Made by a program: the position numbers and the translations under genes. Of a stretch of DNA of 44,120 bases, positions 26,702 to 35,905 are shown in pieces; the stretch's first letter is position 1; each line of letters begins with the position of its first letter. The notes below the pieces were generated by a model that ran no database searches, had not been told where the DNA came from, and saw only the letters and a list, made by a program, of their open reading frames with translations. Source of the stretch: Nitrosomonas sp. (GTDB lineage: Bacteria; Pseudomonadota; Gammaproteobacteria; Burkholderiales; Nitrosomonadaceae); contig JAGOKN010000016.1 in assembly GCA_017994575.1 (NCBI GenBank), positions 1 through 44,120 on the forward strand. Direction: 5' to 3'.

Positions 26702-27262
26702 TATGTCATTATTGATATTAGTTTTTCGAATGTTCTAGCCATTTGCTTGTTTAACAAGCGACAAATACCCAGGAAATTAAACATCAATGGGTGCTTAACC
26801 GCAAAGGTTACCCATTTTGTGTAATTGCATTGAGAACTGAAATGTATCGATTTGGCAGGTGTTGATGATTCCCAACACTACTCAATCAACAGTTCTTTAG
26901 ATCTTGTCATGAAACAAGTTTAAATCTGGAAATAGCTACTTAATCCCAGCTTATTCGGGGTTTTTTCAGGACTTTTCTAGGATATTATTAGGACAATTGA
27001 CGTAAAAGACAAGTGAGGTATTCTGTTAGCATGTCTGCAATAGAAAAATAAAAAAGTACGTTCCATTTATGAAGTTAAGAGAGTGTGTTGTACAACTTTC
27101 TATTTATTTTCTGGCTATATATAGTTTCTGCCTCAGCATTAATACATTTTATGTAACGTATATATCATATGCGGTATGTAGAATTAACAAAAGTACCAAT
27201 TATTTATTGTATGTTTAAAAAACAAGCATTTAATTTTTATATATTCAATCATTAAGAATCCA
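26702..27262. other. 561-bp gap with several hairpins
   Basis: No protein gene is visible. The first half carries a palindrome GCTTGTT-T-AACAAGC (26745-26759) and the hairpin series described as a candidate RNA (26786-26967). The second half (to 27262) is AT-rich and presumably holds the promoter of the flippase-like gene. Confidence 0.4.
26786..26967 (+). ncRNA. candidate structured RNA ending in a terminator
   Basis: Four nested or successive hairpins can be drawn. AATGGGT/ACCCATT (26786-26792, 26810-26816) has an inner AACC/GGTT. AGAACTG/CAGTTCT (26833-26839, 26890-26896) encloses GTGTTG/CAACAC (26859-26864, 26873-26878). CTTGT/ACAAG is at 26903-26918. A last stem, about 26943-26961, is followed by T6. 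I recognise no known RNA family. It could also be a set of terminators for the upstream gene. Confidence 0.3.
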
Positions 27263-28243
27263 ATGATGGCAAAAAATCAATTTCAATGGACAGCGCTTGG
27301 CATCATAATCGGATTGGTCTTTCTCTGGTTTTCACTGCGTGATATTGATGTAAGCTCGGTTTTGGACAGCCTCGTGACAGTCAGGCCTTGGTCGGCTATC
27401 ATGGCTTTAACAGCTGGCATGTTATTCATGCTGATCAAGGCTTGGCGCTGGTCTGTCATATTGGGGCCGGTCGCTTCCATAGAACTACCGCTACTGCATT
27501 CTACGATTTATATCGGAACTGCAGCAAATCTGATTATTGTCCATTCCGGAGAAGTGCTCAGGGCTGCATTGGTTGGACGCAAATCACACGTCCCATCAAG
27601 TGCCATTCTTGCATCGATTGGAATTGAGCGAATCTTCGACTTCATGGTAGTGATTGTACTGTTTGGGGTTCTTCTGATTATAGATCCTCAGTTGCCAGAA
27701 TACGTTGCGGCGGCTGGATTTATTGCAATATTCATGGTTGTGGCAGGATTGATAGCCATTGTGTCATTGCTAGTACCCTCAAAAACCAGAAATCAATTGG
27801 CGGCACTGATTACTCGCCTTTTACCTGAATCGCTATCGGAAATGATCATAAGACAACTGAAACGGGGTCTCGTGGGTTTCTCAGCATTGGGTAGTCCATC
27901 TATAGTAATGAATACATTCTTGCTGTCCATCTTGCAGTGGAGCTGTATTGTTGGTTCCATTTGGCTATGCGCTGCTTCGGTTGGCTATGAGGCGACATTT
28001 TCAATGGCTATTACGGTATGGGTGTTGATGGTTATTGGTCTTACTTTACCATCCTCGCCAGCGCAATTAGGTACGACGCAATTAGCATTTACGCTGGGGC
28101 TCTCTCTCGCAAGTAACGAGACAGAGATCGCCTTTGCAGCTTCAGTTGTTTATACCTGTTGCGTGAATATACCTTACATGATTATTGGTGCGATATGTTG
28201 GTTGAGATCCGGCGGAATCAACATGCAGCCCAGAAAGATATAA
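27263..28243 (+). CDS. flippase-like membrane protein (LPG-synthase TM family)
   Basis: A 326-residue inner-membrane protein with about eight helices, of the lysylphosphatidylglycerol-synthase TM region family (PF03706-like; AglD/UPF0104 relatives). Landmarks are RPWSAIMALTAGMLFMLIKAWRW, NLIIVHSGEVLRAALVGRKS, ASIGIERIFDFMVV and LTLPSSPAQLGTTQLAF. Members often lie in glycan or lipid-glycan clusters and are suspected flippases. It opens the compact run that continues with wecB 27 bp downstream. Confidence 0.8.
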   Translation: MMAKNQFQWTALGIIIGLVFLWFSLRDIDVSSVLDSLVTVRPWSAIMALTAGMLFMLIKAWRWSVILGPVASIELPLLHSTIYIGTAANLIIVHSGEVLRAALVGRKSHVPSSAILASIGIERIFDFMVVIVLFGVLLIIDPQLPEYVAAAGFIAIFMVVAGLIAIVSLLVPSKTRNQLAALITRLLPESLSEMIIRQLKRGLVGFSALGSPSIVMNTFLLSILQWSCIVGSIWLCAASVGYEATFSMAITVWVLMVIGLTLPSSPAQLGTTQLAFTLGLSLASNETEIAFAASVVYTCCVNIPYMIIGAICWLRSGGINMQPRKI

Positions 28244-28270
28244 ATCCTTATTTTTACTAGCAGAGGCAGA

Positions 28271-29443
28271 ATGGCAATGGTTATAAAATCAGGAGCTAAT
28301 AGTAATAAAATGAGAACAATCCTTACACTCTTCGGTACTCGACCAGAAATCATCAAACTGGCGCCAGTAATTTGGGCACTAGAGCGACGCAGCGAAACCT
28401 GGAGAAGCGTGACGGTATCGTCTTCGCAGCATACTGATTTGCTTCGCCCTTTTATTCGCGAACTCGACATCAATGTTGATCACGATTTGGCGGTCATGAC
28501 GCCCGGGCAAACACCGAATGCTGTATTGGCGAAAGTAGTTACAGCCTTGGAACCATTGTTTTTGGCGGAGAAGCCTGATTTGGTTTTGGTTCAGGGCGAT
28601 ACCACAACAGCCATTGCGGGTGCATTGGCAGCTTTTTATGCGCGCATCCCCGTTGCGCATGTTGAAGCAGGTTTGCGCACAGGTAATCGCCTTAGCCCAT
28701 TTCCAGAGGAAATGAATCGTCGTCTTATTACTCAATTAGCAGACCTGCATTTTGCTGCTACTCCGAATAATGTTGACATATTGCTTGCTGAAGGGGTTAA
28801 GAAAGAGTGCATAGCACTGACGGGTAATCCGGTTGTTGATGCGCTCCAGCGCATCCTGGGACGTTCAACCGCTTCTCCAAAGCTTGCTCAATTACTTGAT
28901 AGCATTTCAGGTAAGCGTTTAATTGTGCTCACGACGCATCGCCGCGAAAATTTTGGGCAGGTAATGTCTTCACATCTAAAAGCTCTTCGGCGATTTGTAG
29001 AGCGACACTCGGATGTCGAACTTGTTTTTCCGGTACACCCCAACCCATCGGTGCGTACCACGGTTGATGCAGAGTTTTCTGATGCCGGACGGATTCATTG
29101 CATTGAGCCACTAGAATATACTGATTTCTTGCATCTACTTTCACGCGCATGGTTGGTGGCTTCTGATTCAGGGGGGGTGCAAGAGGAAGCACCTTCATTA
29201 GGTAAGCCGTTATTAGTGCTGCGCGATACGACAGAACGGCCCGAAGTTCTCGATTGCGGTGTTGGGCGGCTTGTCGGGCACTCAGGAGAGCGTCTTGAAG
29301 AAATGCTTGAGACAGCGCTTGTAGACGAATCATGGTTCGATACCGTGCGCACAACCAAAAATCCATTTGGTAAAGGTGATGCCGGAGAACAGATAGCATC
29401 AGCCATTGAGCAGTTTTTTATTACTAAAATAGGTGATGTTTGA
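28271..29443 (+). CDS. wecB: UDP-N-acetylglucosamine 2-epimerase, non-hydrolysing
   Basis: A 390-residue cytosolic enzyme that interconverts UDP-GlcNAc and UDP-ManNAc. Diagnostic motifs are LTLFGTRPEIIKLAPVI (about 17), VQGDTTTAIAGALAAF (about 97), HVEAGLRTGN, SPFPEEMNRRL, LTTHRRENFG and SDSGGVQEEAPSLGKP. ATG 28271 has AGAGG 5-9 bp upstream. ATG 28310, giving MRTILTLFG, matches the family start better but has a more distant AGGAG (28291). The stop overlaps the deacetylase start in TGATG. It supplies ManNAc-type sugar to the cluster. Confidence 0.9.
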   Translation: MAMVIKSGANSNKMRTILTLFGTRPEIIKLAPVIWALERRSETWRSVTVSSSQHTDLLRPFIRELDINVDHDLAVMTPGQTPNAVLAKVVTALEPLFLAEKPDLVLVQGDTTTAIAGALAAFYARIPVAHVEAGLRTGNRLSPFPEEMNRRLITQLADLHFAATPNNVDILLAEGVKKECIALTGNPVVDALQRILGRSTASPKLAQLLDSISGKRLIVLTTHRRENFGQVMSSHLKALRRFVERHSDVELVFPVHPNPSVRTTVDAEFSDAGRIHCIEPLEYTDFLHLLSRAWLVASDSGGVQEEAPSLGKPLLVLRDTTERPEVLDCGVGRLVGHSGERLEEMLETALVDESWFDTVRTTKNPFGKGDAGEQIASAIEQFFITKIGDV

Positions 29444-30429
29444 TGACTCAGATGTCTTTTGCCCAATCCAGCAAGCCATTGGCGAATTTATCATTAGATT
29501 TGGATAACGAGTGGGCCTACCTTAAAACTCATGAGGATCCGGTCTGGGAGTCTTATCCTTCTTATTTGAATGTCGTCGTTCCAAGGATACTTCAATCGCT
29601 TGCGTGTCGTAACCTGAGAATTACGGTATTTGTAGTCGGTCAGGATGCGGCTCTCGAATACAATCATGAAGCGCTAGCGCAAATTGCAAGAGCCGGGCAC
29701 GAAATAGGCAATCACTCTTTGCGCCATGAGCCATGGTTACACTTGTTTTCTGAGCATGACCTTGAGCAGGAATTGGCAGAGGCTGAACGGCACATCCAAG
29801 CGGCGACAGGCAAAAAGCCGACAGGCTTTCGTGGTCCTGGCTACAGTCAATCAGCTACTCTGCTGCGCGTATTAGCTAGACGTGGCTATGCTTATGATGC
29901 CAGTTCGTTGCCAAGCTTTATTGGTCCCATTGCGCGTGCTTATTATTTCGCCACGGGGAAATTTGATGCGGAGCAACGCGAGCGACTCAATCGTTTGTTT
30001 GGTAGTTGGAAAGATGGGCTGCGGCCACTTAAACCATATCGCTGGCGTTTTGACCAAACTTCCCTTTTGGAAATGCCTGTGACAACTTTCCCAGTCTTTC
30101 GTGTTCCTATTCATTTAAGTTATGTAATGTATCTGGCCGGGTTTTCGACGATATTGGCACAAGTGTATTTCAATACAGCGCTATGGACATGCCGATTGCT
30201 GGGGGTGGAACCATCGATATTGTTGCATCCACTTGATTTTCTGGGAGGCGAAGATGTACCTCGGTTGAAGTTCTTTCCTTCTATGGGGATGACCGGAAAA
30301 CAGAAAATTGTCGTCGTTGAGCGATGCCTCGATAGCATGGTTCGTCTTTTTGATGTGCGACCAGTTGGCGAGCATGCGGCTGTTGTTGCTGCTCGCAGCA
30401 ACTTGATGGATGTCAAACTAAGCGATTGA
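29443..30429 (+). CDS. NodB-type polysaccharide deacetylase
   Basis: A 328-residue carbohydrate esterase 4-like deacetylase. Visible motifs are LDLDNEWAY (about 18, the metal Asp region, unlike the usual TFDDG), GHEIGNHSLRHEPW (about 86, the HxxxH metal site) and GFRGPGYS (about 127). The C-terminal third (LLHPLDFLGGED) carries the His-containing motif typical of the family. It probably removes acetyl from an N-acetylated sugar on a lipid carrier or polymer. There is no signal peptide. It starts one base inside the wecB stop (TGATG), so the two are coupled. Confidence 0.85.
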   Translation: MTQMSFAQSSKPLANLSLDLDNEWAYLKTHEDPVWESYPSYLNVVVPRILQSLACRNLRITVFVVGQDAALEYNHEALAQIARAGHEIGNHSLRHEPWLHLFSEHDLEQELAEAERHIQAATGKKPTGFRGPGYSQSATLLRVLARRGYAYDASSLPSFIGPIARAYYFATGKFDAEQRERLNRLFGSWKDGLRPLKPYRWRFDQTSLLEMPVTTFPVFRVPIHLSYVMYLAGFSTILAQVYFNTALWTCRLLGVEPSILLHPLDFLGGEDVPRLKFFPSMGMTGKQKIVVVERCLDSMVRLFDVRPVGEHAAVVAARSNLMDVKLSD

Positions 30430-30463
30430 TGAGAAATTTGGTATTAAATGGTTAGGAGAGAAA

Positions 30464-31252
30464 ATGCTGGATAAAAAAATTACCGTCATGATGCCTGCAT
30501 ATAATGAGGAACAGGATCTTCCCGTATTGCTTGGTCGTATCCAGCGTGCTCTGGAAGGATGGGCCAACTATCGAATTCTTATTGTCGATGATGGTTCACG
30601 CGATAACACGGCGCAGATCGTACGCGATGCTGCGGCGCAGATGCCGGTGGAGTTGATACAACATCCGAGAAATATGGGGTTGGGCGCAGCCATGCGTACG
30701 GGACTCAATGCTGCGTCGCGCAGTAGTGATGTTGTAATCACGCTGGATGCGGATAACTCTCAAGATCCGGAATTAATGAAAAGTATGGTAGAGCGACTCG
30801 GAGAAGGTTTTGACGTGGTGATCGCTTCTCGCTTTCAACCGGGTGCTCAGGAAATCGGTGTGCCTGCGTTTCGGATACTTCTGAGCCATGTCGCAAGTGC
30901 TGGAATCCGCACGATAGTGGGTTATCCTGGTGTTCGTGATTATACTTGCGGATTCCGTGCTTATCGAGGTGAAACGTTGCGCAATTTAATCGATACATTT
31001 GGTGACGACAACTTCATACGCGAGAATGGTTTTTCCTGTATGTTCGAATTATTGCTGAATTTACGGGCAATTCGCGCTCGTATCTCCGAAGTGCCACTTG
31101 TTCTTCGTTACGACCTTAAGGAAGGCGCTAGCAAAATGCGCATTTTACGCACGATGTGGCGCTATGTTATTACCCTAACACGCGGCATGCTGCCGATTTC
31201 CTGGCGGGTATCATCAAAACTTGGAAAGCTTCCCAATGACAGCAATTCCTAA
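30464..31252 (+). CDS. GT2 glycosyltransferase, polyprenyl-phosphate type
   Basis: A 262-residue GT-A enzyme with ITVMMPAYNEEQDLP (about 6), IVDDGSRDNT (about 40), NMGLGAAMRTGL and TLDADNSQDPE (about 94, the DxD-type motif). It resembles dolichol-phosphate mannosyltransferase and bacterial Und-P sugar synthases, but lacks a long C-terminal membrane domain. It probably loads a sugar on undecaprenyl phosphate for the GT-C enzymes. AGGAGA precedes ATG 30464. Its 3' end overlaps the FAD protein gene by 17 bp. Confidence 0.85.
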   Translation: MLDKKITVMMPAYNEEQDLPVLLGRIQRALEGWANYRILIVDDGSRDNTAQIVRDAAAQMPVELIQHPRNMGLGAAMRTGLNAASRSSDVVITLDADNSQDPELMKSMVERLGEGFDVVIASRFQPGAQEIGVPAFRILLSHVASAGIRTIVGYPGVRDYTCGFRAYRGETLRNLIDTFGDDNFIRENGFSCMFELLLNLRAIRARISEVPLVLRYDLKEGASKMRILRTMWRYVITLTRGMLPISWRVSSKLGKLPNDSNS

Positions 31253-32591
31253 AGATACGAATGCATCCCTTGTGACGGGATCTCTTGATGCGGCATCAAA
31301 TATCGCAGTTGTGGGCGGTGGAATCGGCGGTTTAGTTGCTGCTTACTGGTTGGCTAAGGCAGGTGCGCGAGTCACTGTTTACGAAGCTTCAGATCAGCTG
31401 GGTGGTTTGGGGACTTTTTTTCAATACCGGAACGTCTCTCTTGAGCGGTTTTATCATTGCATGCTGCCTAGTGATCGACATCTGTTGGGCGTGCTGCGCG
31501 AACTTGATCTCGAGGATCATATTTACTGGAAAGAGACTAGTTTTGGGTTTATGCGCGATGGTCGCTTGTATGGTCTCAATACACCGTTGGAGTTGTTACG
31601 TTTCAGTCCTCTATCTTTTGTCGATAGAATACGTGTTGGTTTGACTGGCGTCTGGGGGAGTATTTGTTCATCTGATGGGCTGGATAATGTGACTTGCGTC
31701 GAGTGGCTGAGCCGACTATCTGGCCGTCGCGCCTTTGAAACCTTTTGGAAGCCAATGCTACAAGCCAAATTTGGCGATCGTTATCATGAAGTGCCTGCAC
31801 TCTGGTTTTGGACACGCTTTAACCGTGAAAAGGGCGGCGGGAAGCGTGAATGTAAGGGATATATTCGCGGTGGTTATCGGCGCATCATAGATACTTTGGC
31901 TCAATCGATTGAGGCACATGGTGGTACAATTAAACTTCAGGCGCCAGTGGAGAAGCTGGATCTGACAACGGATGATCGGCTAGTGATCAAGACTGCGCAC
32001 GGAAATACTCAAGAGTTTGATCGTGTTGTTGTGACAGCTCCTATCGGTTTCTTACGCAAAGCAATGGAAAACAGCCGATTAGCTCACGTAGCCGAAAAAA
32101 TTGACAGTGGAATCGATATGCAAGGTGTGGTGAACGCAGTTTTTATGCTGCGTCGCGGATTCACAAAGCATTACTGGGTTGCTGCAATCGATGATGAAAT
32201 TCCTTTTCAGGGCATAGTGGAAAGCACAACCCTGCTTGAGAAAGCCGATACTGCCGGAGTGCATCTGATTTATTTGATGAACTATGTACACAGGACAGAT
32301 CCGCGTTTCCATCAAAGTGACGCCGAAATTCTGCAAGCCTATATGAGCGGGCTAAAGCGGCTTTTCCCGGATCTTCAGGATGGCGATGTAATTGATCGAT
32401 TTGTGTTTCGTGCACCTTTTGTAGAACCGCTCTATACAACTGGTTTTCAACAGCGTAAACCACCGACAGTTCTACTTCCAGGAAAAATCTATCTGGCGAC
32501 AACTACTCAAGTTTATCCTGAGGTGACCTCGTGGAATGGCGCGGTAGGGTTGGTGCGAAAAGCGGTTGATGAACTGCTTCTTGCTAAGTGA
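31236..32591 (+). CDS. FAD-dependent amine-oxidase-like protein of a glycan cluster
   Basis: A 451-residue flavoprotein. An N-terminal dinucleotide fold VVGGGIGGLVAAYWLAKAG (about 24) and the following VYEASDQLGG place it in the amine-oxidase/protoporphyrinogen-oxidase/UDP-galactopyranose-mutase superfamily. FERFYHCMLPSD-like and KPMLQAKFGDRYHEVPA segments are common in members found beside GT2 genes. ATG 31236 has GGAAAG at 31223 and overlaps the GT2 gene. The substrate is not known; modification of a lipid-linked sugar is plausible. Confidence 0.75.
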   Translation: MTAIPKDTNASLVTGSLDAASNIAVVGGGIGGLVAAYWLAKAGARVTVYEASDQLGGLGTFFQYRNVSLERFYHCMLPSDRHLLGVLRELDLEDHIYWKETSFGFMRDGRLYGLNTPLELLRFSPLSFVDRIRVGLTGVWGSICSSDGLDNVTCVEWLSRLSGRRAFETFWKPMLQAKFGDRYHEVPALWFWTRFNREKGGGKRECKGYIRGGYRRIIDTLAQSIEAHGGTIKLQAPVEKLDLTTDDRLVIKTAHGNTQEFDRVVVTAPIGFLRKAMENSRLAHVAEKIDSGIDMQGVVNAVFMLRRGFTKHYWVAAIDDEIPFQGIVESTTLLEKADTAGVHLIYLMNYVHRTDPRFHQSDAEILQAYMSGLKRLFPDLQDGDVIDRFVFRAPFVEPLYTTGFQQRKPPTVLLPGKIYLATTTQVYPEVTSWNGAVGLVRKAVDELLLAK

Positions 32592-32801
32592 GTATGTCGA
32601 GAGATTGTCATTGACCTTATCACGTCGATAGTATAAGTGTCATGAAGCGGCATTCTTAATTTATACACAATAAATAACATTGGTACGTGCATGTGAACGC
32701 TATCTTGTACATTTTTTTGATACAGATAAATTAATCTTGCTGCACCTGAGTTTATATTGAAATTAATGCGGGCTAAGAGGGAAGAAGTATTTTGAATCCA
32801 A

Positions 32802-34610
32802 ATGGTAGCTAGCCATTGGGTGCTTGCCACAAGAGAGAGGGTTGTATTGAATTCCGAATTGCGCCAGTATGTGACTGGCACGCTTGATAGATTCTTGGCA
32901 TGGCGCTCTCTACGTACATTCTATGTGCTATCAGCCATTTTCTTCACCTCGCTTCTGTTTCATTTTGATTTGGTTCCATTGGAAGAAACACATTGGGATG
33001 CGCCGATTTATGTGGCGCTTTCCAAGCAAGCTGCAGAAACTAATCTGTTGACTAGTTATCGCCAGCACGCTCACGATATTCAACTCGGTCCAGGCGATGA
33101 ACATTGGCACTTCACGCGTATCGGGCATATTCTTTTGCTTGGTGAGGTTACTCGGCTATTCGGGAGTACTGAAAATGCACTAGTGGCAATGCAATGGCTG
33201 TATCGAACTTTCATGGCGCTGAGTGTTACGCTTTGTGTGGTATTTGGCTTACGCATCGTTAATCTATTCCGATCGATTAAACCCGATACTATTTGGTGGA
33301 TAGGCTACCTCTTTGCTGCTATCACCTATGTTGTTTCTGATGGCTATCGCGGACTTCAAGGTCATTTGCTTAGTGAGCCTCCAGCTTTCTTAATCTTAAT
33401 TCTCTTTGCTTTGGTATTGCTGAGAGCTGTTGAACGTCGATCTCTACTGATTGGTGCATCTGCTGGTTGTTTGTTATTTTTGTTATTTTTCATTCGAATT
33501 GATGCAGTTCTACCAGGTGTGGTTTTCTTGGCTGTATTGTTGGCAGCGCTAGTGATATTAAGAAAATTTGATGCCGTATCAAGTGCTCTCATGGCTGGTT
33601 TGGTTTCATTAGTTTTGTACTCTATATATGCATGGTGGTTTACACCGTTAGTTAATCCGCAAACCTTGGTGAATTTTTCCGCTGAGGCAAAGGAAATGTT
33701 TCTTGCATCACCAGCCCAGAATTTATTTGCGATAGGAATTGCTGGAGGATTGCTGTGGGTAGGTGCTTTGTCAGCAGTGCGGATGTGGCGTGACCCTGTA
33801 ATTTGTTTGTCAATAGTATGGCTTGGATTGGCATTGTTACCCATGGTGATCGACAGCTTGAATGGGCGCCTAATTCAAGCACGCATGGCCTTTTTTATTG
33901 TGCCACCGCTTTTGATCCTTGCCGGTGAGGGATGGAGTTGGATTTTACGTGAGGCCGTCACGCAGAGAAAGCTGCGTCCTTTAGCGGTGGCCCTGAGCTT
34001 AGTGGTGATCATGACATCGGTACCTTACTCGCTGATAATACAGGAATCTCGCAGCCTAGCGATTAACTACCTGCCACCCGAAATTAGTCAGTATCTATTT
34101 TCTTTACCGTCGAAAAATACTGCTACAGGATCGCTTGCCCCTCGATATGAAGATACAAGGTTGGGTTTGCTCGTGCGTCCAGTCTATGAACGTTGGACTT
34201 TGGAGTACTCAAAGGCTCGGCAAATAGGAGATTATTTGTATATTCCTGAGCGGCCAGCTTATTTGTTATGGTCCAGAGCTAAATTTCCAGGTCAACATTC
34301 ACTTCAGAATTACATAGGATTGTTTCGGTATTTTGGTAAGCAATACCCAGAGAATGCTGATATTGTAATGACAAAGCTACCCAATAGAGCCGATACCGAG
34401 CCTTGTACTACGCGAGTGCCAACCGATGCGGAGCCGATCGTGTTTTGCACGAATTTTCTTTCTTCAGATTTAGAGACTGCGCGAGAAAAAAGAATTCCTG
34501 TGTATGTGCTTGGTATTGATGAATATCCAATGCCAGATATGCCATCCTCTTTAGCACTCAAGGTTTTATTATCTGTGCCACCGTTTGTGTTGTACGAAAT
34601 TGCTGAGTAA
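32802..34610 (+). CDS. large polytopic membrane protein, GT-C-like
   Basis: A 602-residue membrane protein with about 11 helices, and a loop after the first helix carrying acidic residues (LEETHWDAPIYVALSKQA). This matches the layout of GT-C transferases such as GT39. The C-terminal about 160 residues are soluble (YEDTRLGLLVRPVYERWTLEY). I do not recognise a specific family. The start is uncertain: ATG 32802 lacks a Shine-Dalgarno, and a TTG at 32846 lies after GAGAGAGGG. It closes the glycan cluster, 210 bp after the FAD gene, and is convergent with rsgA. Confidence 0.65.
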   Translation: MVASHWVLATRERVVLNSELRQYVTGTLDRFLAWRSLRTFYVLSAIFFTSLLFHFDLVPLEETHWDAPIYVALSKQAAETNLLTSYRQHAHDIQLGPGDEHWHFTRIGHILLLGEVTRLFGSTENALVAMQWLYRTFMALSVTLCVVFGLRIVNLFRSIKPDTIWWIGYLFAAITYVVSDGYRGLQGHLLSEPPAFLILILFALVLLRAVERRSLLIGASAGCLLFLLFFIRIDAVLPGVVFLAVLLAALVILRKFDAVSSALMAGLVSLVLYSIYAWWFTPLVNPQTLVNFSAEAKEMFLASPAQNLFAIGIAGGLLWVGALSAVRMWRDPVICLSIVWLGLALLPMVIDSLNGRLIQARMAFFIVPPLLILAGEGWSWILREAVTQRKLRPLAVALSLVVIMTSVPYSLIIQESRSLAINYLPPEISQYLFSLPSKNTATGSLAPRYEDTRLGLLVRPVYERWTLEYSKARQIGDYLYIPERPAYLLWSRAKFPGQHSLQNYIGLFRYFGKQYPENADIVMTKLPNRADTEPCTTRVPTDAEPIVFCTNFLSSDLETAREKRIPVYVLGIDEYPMPDMPSSLALKVLLSVPPFVLYEIAE

Positions 34611-34646
34611 TCGATAGCGCAGTCAATTGAGTTTTTATCAGAAAAA

Positions 34647-35567
34647 TTAGTCTGATAGCGATAAGCGGGATTCATGTCTTAGCAGTTTATGATAAAAACC
34701 TAAGCGTTTGCTATGAATCTTTCCTTCCTGGGCGGCTAGAATCAATGCGCAACTAGGTTCGCTGACGTGGCGGCAATTATTGAATTTGCATTGCCCAATA
34801 TAAGGGTGGAATTCGATAAATCCCCAAGCCAAATTTTCATCCTTGATGTGGTTTAATCCAAATTCCTGGATTCCCGGCGAATCGATAATGTCGCTATCAG
34901 CGTCAACGTGATAAAGCTGTGAGTGGGTGGTGGTGTGACAACCAGAATCCAGTGCAACCGAGATTTCTGCAGTAGCTCGTTTGGCCTCCGGTACCAGTGC
35001 ATTGAGCAGCGTGGATTTGCCCATTCCCGATTGACCCGCCAATACACTGAGATGGCCTTTCAAGTAGGGCTGTAGGGCTGAAGTATCTTGGATGGCGCTT
35101 AACTGCAGCACCGGATAACCCAGATCTTTGTATAACGAGAGTATGTGCATTGCGGCCAAGGTAGGTTCCGCGAGATCGGCTTTATTGAGTACGATCAATA
35201 CCTCGATATTTTCACTTTCAACAGCGACCAGACATCGATTGATCAATTCTTCGCTGAAGCTGGGAATGGCTGCCACGACAATAATAATTTGCGTTACATT
35301 GGCGGCGATGATTTTTTCCTTGAAGGAATCACTGCGGTATAACAGAGATTTGCGTGGCTTTATGGCTTCAATGACACCTTGTCCTGAAGTGGTCAGTTGG
35401 CATTCGACTTGATCACCGCAGGTCACACCACCTTTTTTACCGCGCATGACGCAGGATACGATTTCACCCGTTTCAGTTTCAACTGAGTAGTGTCTGCCAA
35501 ATGCAGCCACAATCTGCCCATTCAAATGCTTTGCTGCGCGCTTTGAGGTATTTTGCCGGATACTCAA
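34647..35567 (-). CDS. rsgA: ribosome small subunit-dependent GTPase A
   Basis: A 306-residue circularly permuted GTPase that matures the 30S subunit. The OB domain (about 10-70) is followed by NKADL (G4, before G1 as expected), the P-loop GQSGMGKSTLLN and DSPGIQEFG (G3). The C-terminal zinc motif is C-x-F-NNCRHVSEPSC. The start is TTG 35567, overlapping the stop of the preceding gene (TTGA). It is the last gene of M48 peptidase–pterin dehydratase–rsgA. Confidence 0.95.
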   Translation of the reverse strand: MSIRQNTSKRAAKHLNGQIVAAFGRHYSVETETGEIVSCVMRGKKGGVTCGDQVECQLTTSGQGVIEAIKPRKSLLYRSDSFKEKIIAANVTQIIIVVAAIPSFSEELINRCLVAVESENIEVLIVLNKADLAEPTLAAMHILSLYKDLGYPVLQLSAIQDTSALQPYLKGHLSVLAGQSGMGKSTLLNALVPEAKRATAEISVALDSGCHTTTHSQLYHVDADSDIIDSPGIQEFGLNHIKDENLAWGFIEFHPYIGQCKFNNCRHVSEPSCALILAAQEGKIHSKRLGFYHKLLRHESRLSLSD

Positions 35568-35905
35568 ATCGTAAGCAGCTTGTCGATTTTGGCTGCACAG
35601 ATAAAATCATTTTCCGATAAACCGCTAATCGCATGCGTGGTATAGGTCACAACGCATTGATTGTAACCCACGATCATATCGGGATGATGATCTTCGCGAT
35701 GTGAAATCCATGCGACCGCGTTTACAAAGGCCATTGTTTGATAGTGATTTTTGAATGCATAGGTTTTACTGATTTGTTTATCCAGCGATTGCCAGCCAGA
35801 AATTTGTTGCAGCAAGGCAGATACTTGATCTGAAGAGAGTGGTGGAATACCTCCTTCACATGGTTTGCATTGTTTGGACGTTAAATCGCAGATCATATCG
35901 CTCAT
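35564..35905 (-). CDS. phhB: 4a-hydroxytetrahydrobiopterin dehydratase
   Basis: A 113-residue pterin-4a-carbinolamine dehydratase. The motif HREDHHPDMIVGYNQCVVTY is diagnostic. It dehydrates the hydroxylated pterin made by aromatic hydroxylases. In bacteria without these it may be a moonlighting protein. It overlaps the M48 gene (ATGA) and rsgA (TTGA), so all three are translationally coupled. Confidence 0.9.
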   Translation of the reverse strand: MSDMICDLTSKQCKPCEGGIPPLSSDQVSALLQQISGWQSLDKQISKTYAFKNHYQTMAFVNAVAWISHREDHHPDMIVGYNQCVVTYTTHAISGLSENDFICAAKIDKLLTI

